64,000 bases of DNA from Cladorhizidae sp. MBARI D1340-BT2 (lineage: Eukaryota; Porifera; Demospongiae; Poecilosclerida; Cladorhizidae), in the NCBI GenBank assembly GCA_028752905.1, contig JAQNBH010000003.1:39244472-39308471 (forward strand), read 5' to 3'. Position 1 is the stretch's first letter. The number at the start of each line of letters is the position of its first letter. Under the pieces are notes generated by a model. That model did no database searches, was not told where the DNA came from, and saw nothing but the letters and a program-made list of their open reading frames with translations. Below, one piece after another: positions 14,767 through 25,357 of the stretch. The position numbers and the translations under genes were made by a program.

Positions 14767-16902
14767 CTAATACTTGACCAAAGTATGAAAACGTTGAAAG
14801 CATCGACCTCTACATAAATAAGTATCACATTTCACACAGTAATTACCAGTTTTTGTGTCCTTCACTTTGCCTGCAGGTGTTTTTTTCTTTGCACATACAG
14901 CACAACGTTTCCTTGGTTGCTGATTGGTAGCAAAATGCTTCCCCTTAAGACGGTCCAAGCTTTTCATGCTAGGAGAACGACGTCCATGACCCTGTACCAG
15001 TAGATGCATTGGAGCAGATAAAGCATAAGCTAAGGTAACACGATATTCCTTTTGTGAAAGACGAGTTTTACACCTTTTATCTTGCATTAGATTGTAAAGC
15101 ACATGGGAGTTCAAGACAACTTGATCCAGTATTCTCCAAGAAATACGCCTCCAATACTTCATGCCCCTGCGGCCACAGCTGTAATACATCATATGCTGGT
15201 CAGCCAGATCCACCCCACCCATGAATGCATTGTAATCTTGCACTATTTTAGGGCAGGTAACAGACAAGACTGAATGGCCAGAACGACGATCGACTATAAC
15301 TGTTTCATCTTGAAAGATAGAAGATAGCATCATAACATCTCTTTTGTCAAACCAACGTACTGCAGTAATTGAATCATAATATAATGTTTTTATGTCACCC
15401 CTAGCTGCCTTTTCTCGTCTTTGACGCTTCAACTCCTTAGGGAAATTTCGGCGGTTAGTACGTGCAGTTCCAGAACAGTATGTTTCATCTTTGAGAAGAT
15501 CATGGAACAACTGTGGACTTGTGTAAAAATTGTCCACATAGAGGAAGTGGCCCTTATTCAAACAACCAGCCATAAGTCCATATACCACATTATAAGCCAG
15601 GCCTTTAGAAACAGTATTTCCATCCTTACCAGTGTAAATTTTGAAATTGTAAATATAGCCTGTTTTAGAATCACTGAGTATCCACACCTTTACTCCCCAC
15701 TTCGTAGGCTTCTTAGGCATGTATTGAAGAAAAGAAATTCTGGCTTTTGTTCCAATCATGCTTTCGTCAATAGACACTTCCTTACCAAGGGTAAAATTAG
15801 CTTGTGAAATTCGATTGACCTGGTCTATCAAGGGCCTAATTTTCCATAGTTTGTCATAAGCAGGTGATGTACTGTCCAAGGCTGTGGAATTGTCCACTAT
15901 GTGAAAATAACGAAGAATTTGCTGGAATCTACTCCTTGTCATGACAGTACCAAACCAAGGATGGGCAAATAGTGGGTCCTTAGACCAGTAATCTCTTATA
16001 GATGGGAGGGAAATTATGCCCATGGCTATATTGAGGCCTATAAAGGCTAGAATTTCTTCATAAGTAACATCCGACCAGGGAGAAAGATGATTATGTGTTG
16101 AACGTTCCTGACATGCATACCTATTAGTCTCTTCGACAATACGGTCAACCATGTTCTTGTCTATGAACAACTGAAAAAAATCCAAGGGTGTGCTGCAATT
16201 TAGGCAGTCACCCTTTGGGCCACGAAGATCAGTATAGAGAACTTTATTATTAGCAACATGCGATTTGTTACGTCTCCATGTCCATGCTGATGATTCTTTA
16301 TCATTCCTCCTTTCGCTATCTCCCGACTCTGACTGACCATCACTTTCGTCTTCACCCTGGCTCTCAATCTCTCCCTCTTTTCCACTAGCTCGACCCCGTC
16401 CTCGACCCCTTCTCCATCCACGACCCCGTCCTCGACCCCTACTCCATCCACGACCCCTCTGTTCATGACCCCTTCCCCGTCCCCTCCCTCTCCCATGAAC
16501 ACACCTCTCAATTTCATGTTCTGGACTCTCACACCCACTGCTTGCACTATCATCTGGCATGGTTATCTGCTCACTTACATCCAAGCCAGCAACAGAAGAA
16601 CTAGTGTCACTTTCACCAACATCATCTTCCTCCATCAGTTCAGCATCAAATAGCAGTAATGAGTCCACTTCACATGGCAAAACATCTTCATCGATTCTTC
16701 TCAAAGCTGTCATGACACTAGGGTGAAGTAAATCAGAGTCTACCAGCACCTGTTTACCATCTTCATCAGTGTAGTCACCAGTCTCGAGTGTTTCGCCATC
16801 ACTTTCTTCCTCTAGTTCTTCGTCATAGTTATCTAAACCGTCATCCTGAACATCTTCTAACATAGCTAAGACTTCAGCAGTGGCGAACTTCCGAGTAGCC
16901 AT
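14767..16902 (-). CDS. piggyBac-type transposase, 711 aa, intact
   Basis: Excises and inserts the surrounding element through a DDE/D nuclease of the piggyBac (DDE_Tnp_1_7) family. From the ATG at 16902 the order is: acidic region, about residues 16-100; Arg-Gly tract, about 137-172; an acidic and Ser-rich linker; the piggyBac core from about 239 (TPLDFFQLFIDKNMVDRIV) to about 605; and a C-terminal Cys/His zinc-binding region, about 667-706 (Cys 667, 670, 689, 692, 697, 701, His 706). The catalytic aspartates are D379 in SIDESM, D457 in LYVDNFY and D565 in GGVDLADQ; the first two are 78 residues apart, as between D268 and D346 of the Trichoplusia enzyme. The frame stays open 33 bases further upstream to a GTG, but the first ATG, with G at -3 and +4, is the credible eukaryotic start. 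No intron, stop or frameshift is seen. Length is somewhat above the roughly 600 aa typical of the family because of the long N-terminal part. Confidence 0.95.
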   Translation of the reverse strand: MATRKFATAEVLAMLEDVQDDGLDNYDEELEEESDGETLETGDYTDEDGKQVLVDSDLLHPSVMTALRRIDEDVLPCEVDSLLLFDAELMEEDDVGESDTSSSVAGLDVSEQITMPDDSASSGCESPEHEIERCVHGRGRGRGRGHEQRGRGWSRGRGRGRGWRRGRGRGRASGKEGEIESQGEDESDGQSESGDSERRNDKESSAWTWRRNKSHVANNKVLYTDLRGPKGDCLNCSTPLDFFQLFIDKNMVDRIVEETNRYACQERSTHNHLSPWSDVTYEEILAFIGLNIAMGIISLPSIRDYWSKDPLFAHPWFGTVMTRSRFQQILRYFHIVDNSTALDSTSPAYDKLWKIRPLIDQVNRISQANFTLGKEVSIDESMIGTKARISFLQYMPKKPTKWGVKVWILSDSKTGYIYNFKIYTGKDGNTVSKGLAYNVVYGLMAGCLNKGHFLYVDNFYTSPQLFHDLLKDETYCSGTARTNRRNFPKELKRQRREKAARGDIKTLYYDSITAVRWFDKRDVMMLSSIFQDETVIVDRRSGHSVLSVTCPKIVQDYNAFMGGVDLADQHMMYYSCGRRGMKYWRRISWRILDQVVLNSHVLYNLMQDKRCKTRLSQKEYRVTLAYALSAPMHLLVQGHGRRSPSMKSLDRLKGKHFATNQQPRKRCAVCAKKKTPAGKVKDTKTGNYCVKCDTYLCRGRCFQRFHTLVKY
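16391..16459 (-). repeat. 30-bp coding repeat making the Arg-Gly tract
   Basis: Two nearly identical 30-bp units (16391-16420 and 16421-16450, one base different) and the start of a third lie inside the transposase gene. They encode GRGRGRGW(R/S)R on the minus strand. The tract looks expanded by in-frame tandem duplication and could vary in length between element copies. RG-rich tracts often bind nucleic acid; that function is inferred here. Confidence 0.85.
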
Positions 16903-17048
16903 AGCTTTTAAAAAACCCGATCGAAACCTATACACTTCTATAGTTCATTCGATTCCTTTAAAAGCACACTATCCAATAATGCTTAGTGCGCAATGATTGA
17001 ACTTACCCGACTTTGGCTGCGCATGCTTAGAAGCGTGACCATTTTTCC
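16903..17048 (-). promoter_or_regulatory. Probable transposase promoter and 5' leader
   Basis: Non-coding stretch between the transposase ATG and the right-end palindrome, the only place for an internal promoter. It contains CCAAT on the plus strand at 16973-16977 and TGCGCATGC at 17018-17026, close to the core of the NRF-1 type motif. No clear TATA box was found; TTTAAATA at the very tip and TTTTAAAG near 16960 are weak candidates. A GGGTAAGT sequence on the minus strand near 17005 resembles a splice donor, but nothing suggests it is used. Confidence 0.3.
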
Positions 17049-17063
17049 GGGTCATTTTGACCC
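17049..17063. repeat. Subterminal palindrome, transposase 5' end side
   Basis: GGGTCATTTTGACCC, with a 6-bp stem, ends 18 bp inside the right terminus. It is the counterpart of 14642-14656. Confidence 0.75.
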
Positions 17064-17071
17064 CCCGGCGT

Positions 17072-17081
17072 ATTTAAAGGG
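17072..17081 (+). repeat. piggyBac right terminal inverted repeat
   Basis: ATTTAAAGGG, the exact reverse complement of the left terminus, next to the TTAT duplication. Confidence 0.9.
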
Positions 17082-17085
17082 TTAT
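17082..17085 (+). repeat. Target-site duplication TTAT, right copy
   Basis: Second copy of the duplicated target. The satellite resumes in register as TTATATACCTAGCATGG, completing the monomer broken at 14608. Confidence 0.93.
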
Positions 17086-18015
17086 ATACCTAGCATGGAT
17101 ATACACCTAGCATGGTTATATACCTAGCATGGTTATATACCTAGCATGGTTATATACCTTACATGGTTATATACCTTGCATAGTTATACACCTAGCATGG
17201 ATATACAATTAGCATGGTTATACACCTAGCATGGTTATATACCTAGCATAGTTATACACTTAGCATGGTTATACACCTAGCATGGTTATATACCTAGCAT
17301 GGTTATATACCTAGCATGATTATATACCTAGCATGGTTATATATCTAGCATAGTTATACACCTAGCATGGTTATATAATTAGCATGGTTATACACCTAGC
17401 ATGGTTATATACCTAGCATAGTTATAATACTAGCATGGTTATACACCTAGCATGGTTATACACCTAGCATGGTTATACACCTAGCATGGTTATATACCTA
17501 GCATGGTTATACACCTAGCATGGTTATATACCTAGCATGGTTATATACCTAGCATGGTTATATACCTAGAATGGTTATATACCTAGCATAGTTATACACC
17601 TAGCAAGGTTATACAATTAGCATTACACCTAGCATGGTTATATACCTAGCATAGTTATAATACTAGCATGGTTATACACCTAGCATGGTTATATACCTAG
17701 CATGGTTATATACCTAGCATGGTTATATACCTAGAATAGTTATACACCTAGCATGGTTATACAATTAGCATGGTTATACACCTAGCATGGTTATATACCT
17801 AGCATGGTTATATACCTAGCATGGTTATATACCTAGCATGGTTATATACCTAGCATAGTTATACACCTAGCATGGTTATACAATTAGATTGGTTATACAC
17901 ATAGCATGGTTATATACCTAGCATAGTTATACACCTAGCATGGTTATATGCCTAGCATGGTTATACACCTAGCATGGTTATATACCTAGCATGATTATAC
18001 ACCTAGCATGATTAG

Positions 18016-18033
18016 CCCTAGCCCTAGCCCTAG
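18016..18033 (+). repeat. (CCCTAG)3 island in L3
   Basis: Same island as at 12389 (offset 5,627 bp across the transposon), but the monomer leading in reads CATGATTAG instead of CATGGTTAG, a private substitution in this copy. Confidence 0.95.
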
Positions 18034-18557
18034 CATGGTTATATACCTAGCATGGTTATATACCTAGCATGATTATTTACCGAGCATGGTTATATACCTA
18101 GCATGGTTATACACCTAGCATGGTTATATACCTAGCATGGTTATATATCTAGCATGGTTATATACCTAGCATGGTTATATACCTAGCATAGTTATACACC
18201 TAGCATGGTTATACAATTAGCATGGTTATACACCTAGCATGGTTATATACCTAGCATAGTTATACACCTAGCATGGTTATACACCTAGCATGGTTATATA
18301 CCTAGCATGGTTATATACCTTGCATGGTTATATACCTAGCATGGTTATATACCTAGCATAGTTATACACCTAGCATGGTTATACAATTAGCATGGTTATA
18401 CACCTAGCATGTTTATATACCTAGCATGGTTATACACCTAGCATGGTTATACACCTAGCATGGTTATATACCTAGCATGGTTATATACCTAGCATGGTTA
18501 TACAATTAGCATGGTTATACACCTAGCATGGTTATATACCTAGCATAGTTATACACC

Positions 18558-21500
18558 TAGCTTGGTTGTACACCTAGCATGGTTATATACCTAGCATGGT
18601 TATATACTTAGCATGGTTATATACCTAGCATGGTTATATACCTAGCATGGTTATATACCTAGCATGGTTATACACCTAGCATGGTTATACACCTAGCATG
18701 GTTATATACCTAGCATGGTCATACACCTAGCATGGTTATATACTTAGCATGGTTATATACCTAGCATGGTTATATACCTAGCATGGTTATATACCTAGCA
18801 TGGTTATACACCTAGCATGGTTATACAATTAGCATGGTTATACACCTAGCATGGTTATATACCTAGCATAGTTATACACCTAGCATGGTTATACACCTAG
18901 CATGGTTATATACCTAGCATGGTTATATACCTAGCATGGTTATATACCTAGCATGGTTATATACCTAGCATAGTTATACACCTAGCATGGTTATACAATT
19001 AGCATGGTTATATACCTAGCATGGTTATATACCTAGCATAGTTATACACCTAGCATGGTTATACACCTAGCATGGTTATATACCTAGCATGGTTATACAC
19101 CTAGCTAGGTTATACACCTAGCATGGTTATATACCTAGCATAGTTATACACCTAGCATGGTTATACAATTAGCATGGTTATACACCTAGCATGGTTATAT
19201 ACCTAGCATAGTTAGACACCTAGCATGGTTATACACCTAGCATGGTTATATACCTAGCATGGTTATATACCTAGCATGGTTATATACCTAGCATAGTTAT
19301 ACACCTAGCATGGTTATACAATTAGCATGGTTATACACCTAGCATGGTTATATACCTAGCATGGTTATATACCTAGCATAGTTATATACCTAGCATGTTT
19401 AAACAATTAGCATGCTTATACACCTAGCATGGTTATATACCTAGCATGGTTATACACCTAGCATGGTTATACACCTAGCATGGTTATACACCTAGCATGG
19501 TTATACACCTAGCATGGTTATACACCTAACATGGTTATACACCTAGCATGGTTATATACCTAGCATGGTTATACACCTAGCATGGTTATATACCTAGTAT
19601 GGTTATATAACTAGCATGGTTATACACCTAGCATGGTTATATATCTAGCATGGTTATATACCTTGCATGGTTATATACCTAACATGGTTATATACCTAGC
19701 ATAGTTATACACCTAGCATGGTTATACAATTAGCATGGTTATACACCTAGCATGGTTATATACCTAGCATAGTTATACACCTAGCATGGTTATACACCTA
19801 GCATGGTTATATACCTAGCATGGTTATACACCTAGCATGGTTATACACCTAGCATGGTTAATTACCTAGCATGGTTATACACCTAGCATTGTTTTATACC
19901 TAGCATGGTTATACACCTAGCATGGTTATATACCTAGCATGGTTATATACCTAGCATGGTTATATACCTAACATGGTTATACACCTAGCATGGTTATATA
20001 CCTAGCATGGTTATATACCTAGCATGGTTATATAACTAGCAAGGTTATATAACTAGCATAGTTATACACCTAGCATGGTTATACAATTAGCATGGTTATA
20101 CTCCTAGCATGGTTATATACCTAGCATAGTTATACACCTAGCATGGTTATACACCTAGCATGGTTATATACCTAGCATGGTTATACACCTAGCATGGTTA
20201 TACACCTAGCATGGTTAAATACCTAGCATGGTTATACACCTAGCATGGTTATATACCTAGCATGGTTATACACCTAGCATTGTTATATACCTAGCATGGT
20301 TATATACCTAGCATGGTTATACACCTAGCATGGTTATATACCTAGCATAGTTATAAACCTAGCATGATTATATACCTAGCATGGTTATATACCTAGCATG
20401 GTTATACACCTAGCATGGTTATATACCTAGCATGGTTATATACCTAGCATGGTTATATACCTAGCATGGTTATATACCTAGCATAGTTATACACCTAGCA
20501 TGGTTATATAATTAGCATGGTTATACACCTAGCATGGTTATATACCTAGCATGGTTATATACCTAGCATGGTTATATACCTAGCATAGTTATACACCTAG
20601 CATGGTTATACAATTAGCATGGTTATACACCTAGCATGGTTATATACCTAGCATGGTGATATACCTAGCATAGTTATATACCTAGCATGTTTATACAATT
20701 AGCATGCTTATACACCTAGCATGGTTATATACCTAGCATGGTTATACACCTAGCATGGTTATACACCTAGCATGGTTATACACCTAGCATGGTTATACAC
20801 CTAGCATGGTTATACACCTAACATGGTTATACACCTAGCATGGTTATATACCTAGCATGGTTATACACCTAGCATGGTTATATACCTAGTATGGTTATAT
20901 AACTAGCATGGTTATACACCTAGCATGGTTATATACCTAGCATGGTTATATACCTTGCATGGTTATATACCTAACATGGTTATATACCTAGCATAGTTAT
21001 ACACCTAGCATGGTTATACAATTAGCATGGTTATACTCCTAGCATGGTTATACACCTAGCATAGTTATACACCTAGCATGGTTATACACCTAGCATGGTT
21101 ATATACCTAGCATGGTTATACACCTAGCATGGTTATACACCTAGCATGGTTAAATACCTAGCATGGTTATACACCTAGAATGGTTATATACCTAGCATGG
21201 TTATACACCTAGCATTGTTATATACCTAGCATGGTTATATACCTAGCATGGTTATACACCTAGCATGGTTATATACCTAGCATAGTTATAAACCTAGCAT
21301 GATTATATACCTAGCATGGTTATATACCTAGCATGGTTATACACCTAGCATGGTTATATACCTAGCATGGTTATATACCTAGCATGGTTATATACCTAGC
21401 ATGGTTATATACCTAGCATAGTTATACACCTAGCATGGTTATATAATTAGCATGGTTATACACCTAGCATGGTTATATACCTAGCATAGTTATACACCTA

Positions 21501-22970
21501 GCATGGTTATACACCTAGCATGGTTATATACCTAGCATGGTTATATACCTAGCATGGTTATATACCTAGCATGGTTATATACCTAGCATAGTTATACACC
21601 TAGCATGGTTATACAATTAGCATGGTTATACACCTAGCATGGTTATATACCTAGCATGGTTATAGACCTAGCATGGTTATACACCTAGCATGGTTATATA
21701 CCTAGCATGGTTATATACCTAGCATGGTTATACAATTAGCAAGGTTATACACCTAGCATGGTTATATACCTAGCATAGTTATACACCTAGCTTGGTTATA
21801 CACCTAGCATGGTTATATACCTTGCATGGTTATATACCTAGCATGGTTATATACCTAGCATAGTTATACACCTAGCATGGTTATATACCTAGCATGGTTA
21901 TACACCTAGCATGGTTATATACCTAGCATGGTTATATAGCTAGCATGGTTATACACCTAGCATGGTTATATACCTAGCATGGTTATATACCTAGCATGGA
22001 TATATACCTAGCATGGTTATATACCTAGCATAGTTATACACCTAGCATCGTTATACACCTAGCATGGTTATATACCTAGCATGGTTATATACCTAGCATG
22101 GTTATATACCTAGCATGGTTATATACCTAGAATAGTTATACACCTAGCATGGTTATACAATTAGCATGGTTATACACCTAGCATGGTTATATACCTAGCA
22201 TGGTTATATACCTAGCATGGTTATATACCTAGCATGGTTATATACCTAGCATGGTTATACACCTAGCATGGTTATATACCTAGCATGGTTATATACCTAG
22301 CCTGGTTATATACCTAGCATGGTTATATACCTAGCATAGTTATACACCTAGCATGGTTATACAATTAGATTGGTTATACACATAGCATGGTTATATACCT
22401 AGCATAGTTATACACCTAGCATGGTTATACACCTAGCATGGTTATATACCTAGCATGGTTATATACCTAGCATGATTATATACCGAGCATGGTTATATAC
22501 CTAGCATGGTTATACACCTAGCATGGTTATATACCTAGCATGGTTATATACCTAGCATGGTTATATACCTAGCATGGTTATATACCTAGCATAGTTATAC
22601 ACCTAGCATGGTTATACAATTAGCATGGTTATACACCTAGCATGGTTATATACCTAGCATAGTTATACACCTAGCATGGTTATACACCTAGCATGGTTAT
22701 ATACCTAGCATGGTTATATACCTAGCATGGTTATATACCTAGCATGGTTATATACCTAGCATAGTTATACACCTAGCATGGTTATACAATTAGCATGGTT
22801 ATACACCTAGCATGGTTATATACCTAGCATGGTTATACACCTAGCATGGTTATACACCTAGCATGGTTATATACCTAGCATGGTTATATACCTAGCATGG
22901 TTATACAATTAGCATGGTTATACACCTAGCATGGTTATATACCTAGCATAGTTATACACCTAGCTTGGTT
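18558..22970 (+). repeat. Higher-order block M1
   Basis: A block opened by the variant GCTTGGTTGTACACC and carrying distinctive monomers such as CATGCTTATACACC (19411) and GTATGGTTATATAAC. Its first part recurs at 58268 with a constant offset of 39,710 bp: checked at 18558/58268, 18711/58421, 19102/58812 and 19411/59121. It contains an internal duplication of 1,292 bp (76 monomers), seen as CATGCTTATACACC at 19411 and 20703. From 18592 it also resembles the sequence at window position 1 (offset 18,591). Confidence 0.75.
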
Positions 22971-24313
22971 GTACACCTAGCATGGTTATATACCTAGCAT
23001 GGTTATATACTTAGCATGGTTATATACCTAGCATGGTTATATACCTAGCATGGTTATATACCTAGCATGGTTATACACCTAGCATGGTTATACACCTATC
23101 ATGGTTATATACCTAGCATGGTCATACACCTAGCATGGTTATATACTTAGCATGGTTATATACCTAGCATGGTTATATACCTAGCATGGTTATATACCTA
23201 GCATAGTTATACACCTAGCATGGTTATACACCTAGCATGGTTATATACCTAGCATAGTTATACACCTAGCATGGTTATACACCTAGCATGGTTATATACC
23301 TAGCATGGTTATATACCTAGCATGGTTATATACCTAGCATGGTTATATACCTAGCATAGTTATACACCTAGCATGGTTATACAATTAGCATGGTTATACA
23401 CCTAGCATGGTTATATACCTAGCATAGTTATACACCTAGCATGGTTATACACCTAGCATGGTTATATACCTAGCATGGTTATACACCTAGCTAGGTTATA
23501 CACCTAGCATGGTTATATACCTAGCATAGTTATACACCTAGCATGGTTATACAATTAGCATGGTTATACACCTAGCATGGTTATATACCTAGCATAGTTA
23601 GACACCTAGCATGGTTATACACCTAGCATTGTTTTATACCTAGCATGGTTATACACCTAGCATGGTTATATACCTAGCATGGTTATATACCTAGCATGGT
23701 TATATACCTAACATGGTTATACACCTAGCATGGTTATATACCTAGCATGGTTATATACCTAGCATGGTTATATACCTAGCAAGGTTATATAACTAGCATA
23801 GTTATACACCTAGCATGGTTATACACCTAGCATGGTTATATACCTAGCATGGTTATACACCTAGCATGGTTATACACCTAGCATGGTTAAATACCTAGCA
23901 TGGTTATACACCTAGCATGGTTATATACCTAGCATGGTTATACACCTAACATTGTTATATACCTAGCATGGTTATATACCTAGCATGGTTATACACCTAG
24001 CATGGTTATATACCTAGCATAGTTATAAACCTAGCATGGTTATACACCTAGCATGGTTATATACCTAGCATGGTTATAATCCTAGCATGGTTATATACCT
24101 AGCATGGTTATATACCTAGCATAGTTATACACCTAGCATGGTTATACAATTAGCATGGTTATACACCTAGCATGGTTATATACCTAGCATAGTTATAATA
24201 CTAGCATGGTTATACACCTAGCATGGTTATACACCTAGCATGGTTATACACCTAGCATGGTTATATACCTAGCATGGTTATACACCTAGCATGGTTATAT
24301 ACCTAGCATGGTT

Positions 24314-24317
24314 ATAT
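24314..24317 (+). repeat. Target-site duplication ATAT (or TA), left copy
   Basis: Both sides of the second insert read ATAT. Since ATAT is its own reverse complement, the data fit either a 4-bp ATAT duplication with ends GTGA...TCAC, or a 2-bp TA duplication with ends TGTGA...TCACA. Confidence 0.8.
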
Positions 24318-24353
24318 GTGACAGGATCTGACAAAAGGGACCTTTCGTAGAAA
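24318..24353 (+). repeat. Left terminal inverted repeat, 36 bp
   Basis: Begins GTGACAGGATCTGACAAAAG and ends TAGAAA. It matches the reverse complement of 25322-25357 at 35 of 36 positions; the fifth base is C here and T in the other end. Such close agreement suggests a fairly young insertion. Confidence 0.95.
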
Positions 24354-24702
24354 TTTTGAAAATTGAGTTATTGATGTTAGGACAAATAACACACAATTGC
24401 CTATTGAATGGAACAAAAATTAGCTCTTAATTCCATTCTAAACCAAAGATATGAACCTCAGAATGTAAGAGGATTACAGCATTCATTTCGAGAAAACGCG
24501 GTTTGAAAGGGTTTGCTTACTAATCTCCGTGCACCTCCGCGCACGCTTAGTTCGATTTCTGAGGTAAGAAGAAATGCTTTTTTGTCTTGTCTACGGAGCA
24601 AGGACTACGCTGTGTATGTGTACAGGTAACTTTTAAGACCATTGTTAGTGTGCGAGTAACCAAAATAATAATAAAGAGTGAGAAAACACACACGATGTTT
24701 AT

Positions 24703-25008
24703 CTAGCAGCTAGTAGCTAGCTAATGCCCAACCAGTACTTAGCGAATGCTCCACCAGAAGCTAGCGAATGCTCGGCCAGTAACTAGCGACTGCTCGGCCT
24801 GTAGCTAGCGAATGCTCGGCCTGTAGCTAGCGAATGCTCGGCCAGTAGCCGAGCTAGCCAGTAGCTAGCTAATGCTCACTCAGTAGCTATAGTGCTTAGC
24901 CAGTAGCTATAGCTAATGCTCAGCCAGTAGATCACCCAGTAGCTAGAGTGCTTAGCCAGTAGCTATAGCTAATGCTCAGCAAGTAGCTAGTTAATACTCA
25001 GCCAGTCG
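24703..25008 (+). repeat. Internal 22-bp minisatellite of the second element
   Basis: About a dozen diverged units near GCTAGCGAATGCTCGGCCAG. The cleanest run is 24760-24845. Later units are shortened or mixed (GCTATAGTGCTTAGCCAGTA), and a longer unit of about 56 bp is itself repeated, starting near 24881 and 24937. The unit contains the palindrome GCTAGC. It is unrelated to the 17-bp satellite apart from the shared short TAGC. Confidence 0.85.
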
Positions 25009-25321
25009 CCATTATTCACAAACAGTTCTTTTTAACGCGCATTAACGAGGGACTTTCCCCTTTCTAACGAGGTTTTTTCCCCATTGTTCCGTATACGCAA
25101 GCAGTATTCTCTCAATTGCCCTCGCGTTACATACAAATGTAGGTCCGTCCACGTTTGACCAGTCATCTTCTAACAGCACGCTTGCATACAAGGAAGCAAG
25201 CAGAAGGTTCAAAACTTCACACAGAGGTAGAGGAAGGATAGTAGATACATGTAATACAAAAAAATATATTTTCTCAAAGTATGACTGCTAGACTATTTTT
25301 GGTTATAGCACAAAACTGTTT

Positions 25322-25357
25322 TTTCTACGAAAGGTCCCTTTTGTCAGATCCTATCAC
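25322..25357 (-). repeat. Right terminal inverted repeat, 36 bp
   Basis: On the minus strand it begins GTGATAGGATCTGACAAAAG. It is the partner of 24318-24353, with the single mismatch at base 5. Confidence 0.95.

Larger units (their letters stand above)
14609..17081 (-). mobile_element. Complete piggyBac-like DNA transposon, 2,473 bp
   Basis: A cut-and-paste transposon in the satellite. The ends are 10-bp perfect inverted repeats starting CCC (CCCTTTAAAT), as is usual for the piggyBac superfamily, with a palindromic GGGTC...GACCC motif a short way inside each. It holds one intronless transposase gene on the minus strand that fills most of the element. The flanks are a direct repeat TTAT. Removing the element and one TTAT restores the monomer run found at the paralogous empty sites near 3698, 5415 and 11455. 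Structurally it looks autonomous: both ends are present, the reading frame is open, and all three catalytic aspartates are present. Base composition is unlike the surroundings, with CpG present and normal complexity. Whether it is active cannot be told from sequence. Confidence 0.95.
13472..18570 (+). repeat. Partial third block L3, split by the piggyBac insertion
   Basis: Satellite related to about 10322-12943 with an offset of 3,150 bp before the transposon and 5,627 bp after it. The difference, 2,477 bp, equals the 2,473-bp element plus its 4-bp target duplication, so the element was inserted without loss of flanking DNA. Landmarks that keep this register are the variant at 13392 (10242), the 12-bp monomer at 17618 (11991), the (CCCTAG)3 island at 18016 (12389) and GCTTGGTTGTACACC at 18558 (12931). 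Confidence 0.8.
17082..24317 (+). repeat. 17-bp satellite array, middle segment
   Basis: Same monomer and orientation as the left segment. The first 1.5 kb still belongs to the left-type block L3 (CCTTACATGG near 17159). From 18558 the sequence changes to another block, and by 20214 the GGTTAAATACC monomer is followed by ordinary TACACC monomers, as in the right half. The change of sub-family therefore lies between about 18.0 and 20.2 kb. Nothing but satellite is present. Confidence 0.98.
24318..25357. mobile_element. Non-autonomous DNA transposon with 36-bp TIRs, 1,040 bp
   Basis: A single non-satellite insert bounded by 36-bp inverted repeats with one mismatch. The satellite on either side is in register: the flanks reproduce, monomer for monomer, the empty site around 28561-28620, with the break in the monomer at 28578. 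No ORF worth reporting is present on either strand, so it depends on a transposase made elsewhere or is dead. The inside holds 24354-24702 with nothing recognisable, a 22-bp minisatellite at about 24703-25008, and 25009-25321 with nothing recognisable. The family is not identified: a TA duplication would suit a Tc1/mariner-like origin, while a 4-bp duplication would point elsewhere. At about 1 kb it is longer than a typical MITE. Confidence 0.88.

Noticed and set aside
15421..15807. 128-codon open frame on the plus strand
   Set aside because: It lies wholly antisense to the conserved core of the transposase and shows no recognisable domain.
16200..16553. 117-codon open frame on the minus strand
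   Set aside because: An out-of-frame shadow of the Arg-Gly coding repeat of the transposase; its valine, glycine and glutamate bias follows from that repeat.
16465..16653. 62-codon open frame on the plus strand
   Set aside because: Antisense to the transposase N-terminal region and short, with no supporting signal.
16903..16935. Longer transposase start giving 722 residues
   Set aside because: The upstream start codon is GTG. In an animal gene the ATG at 16902, with G at -3 and +4, is the likely start.
24318..25357. Small RNA or tRNA-derived element in the second insert
   Set aside because: No A-box/B-box pair, no oligo(A) tail and no cloverleaf could be seen, while long inverted ends with a target duplication point to a DNA transposon.
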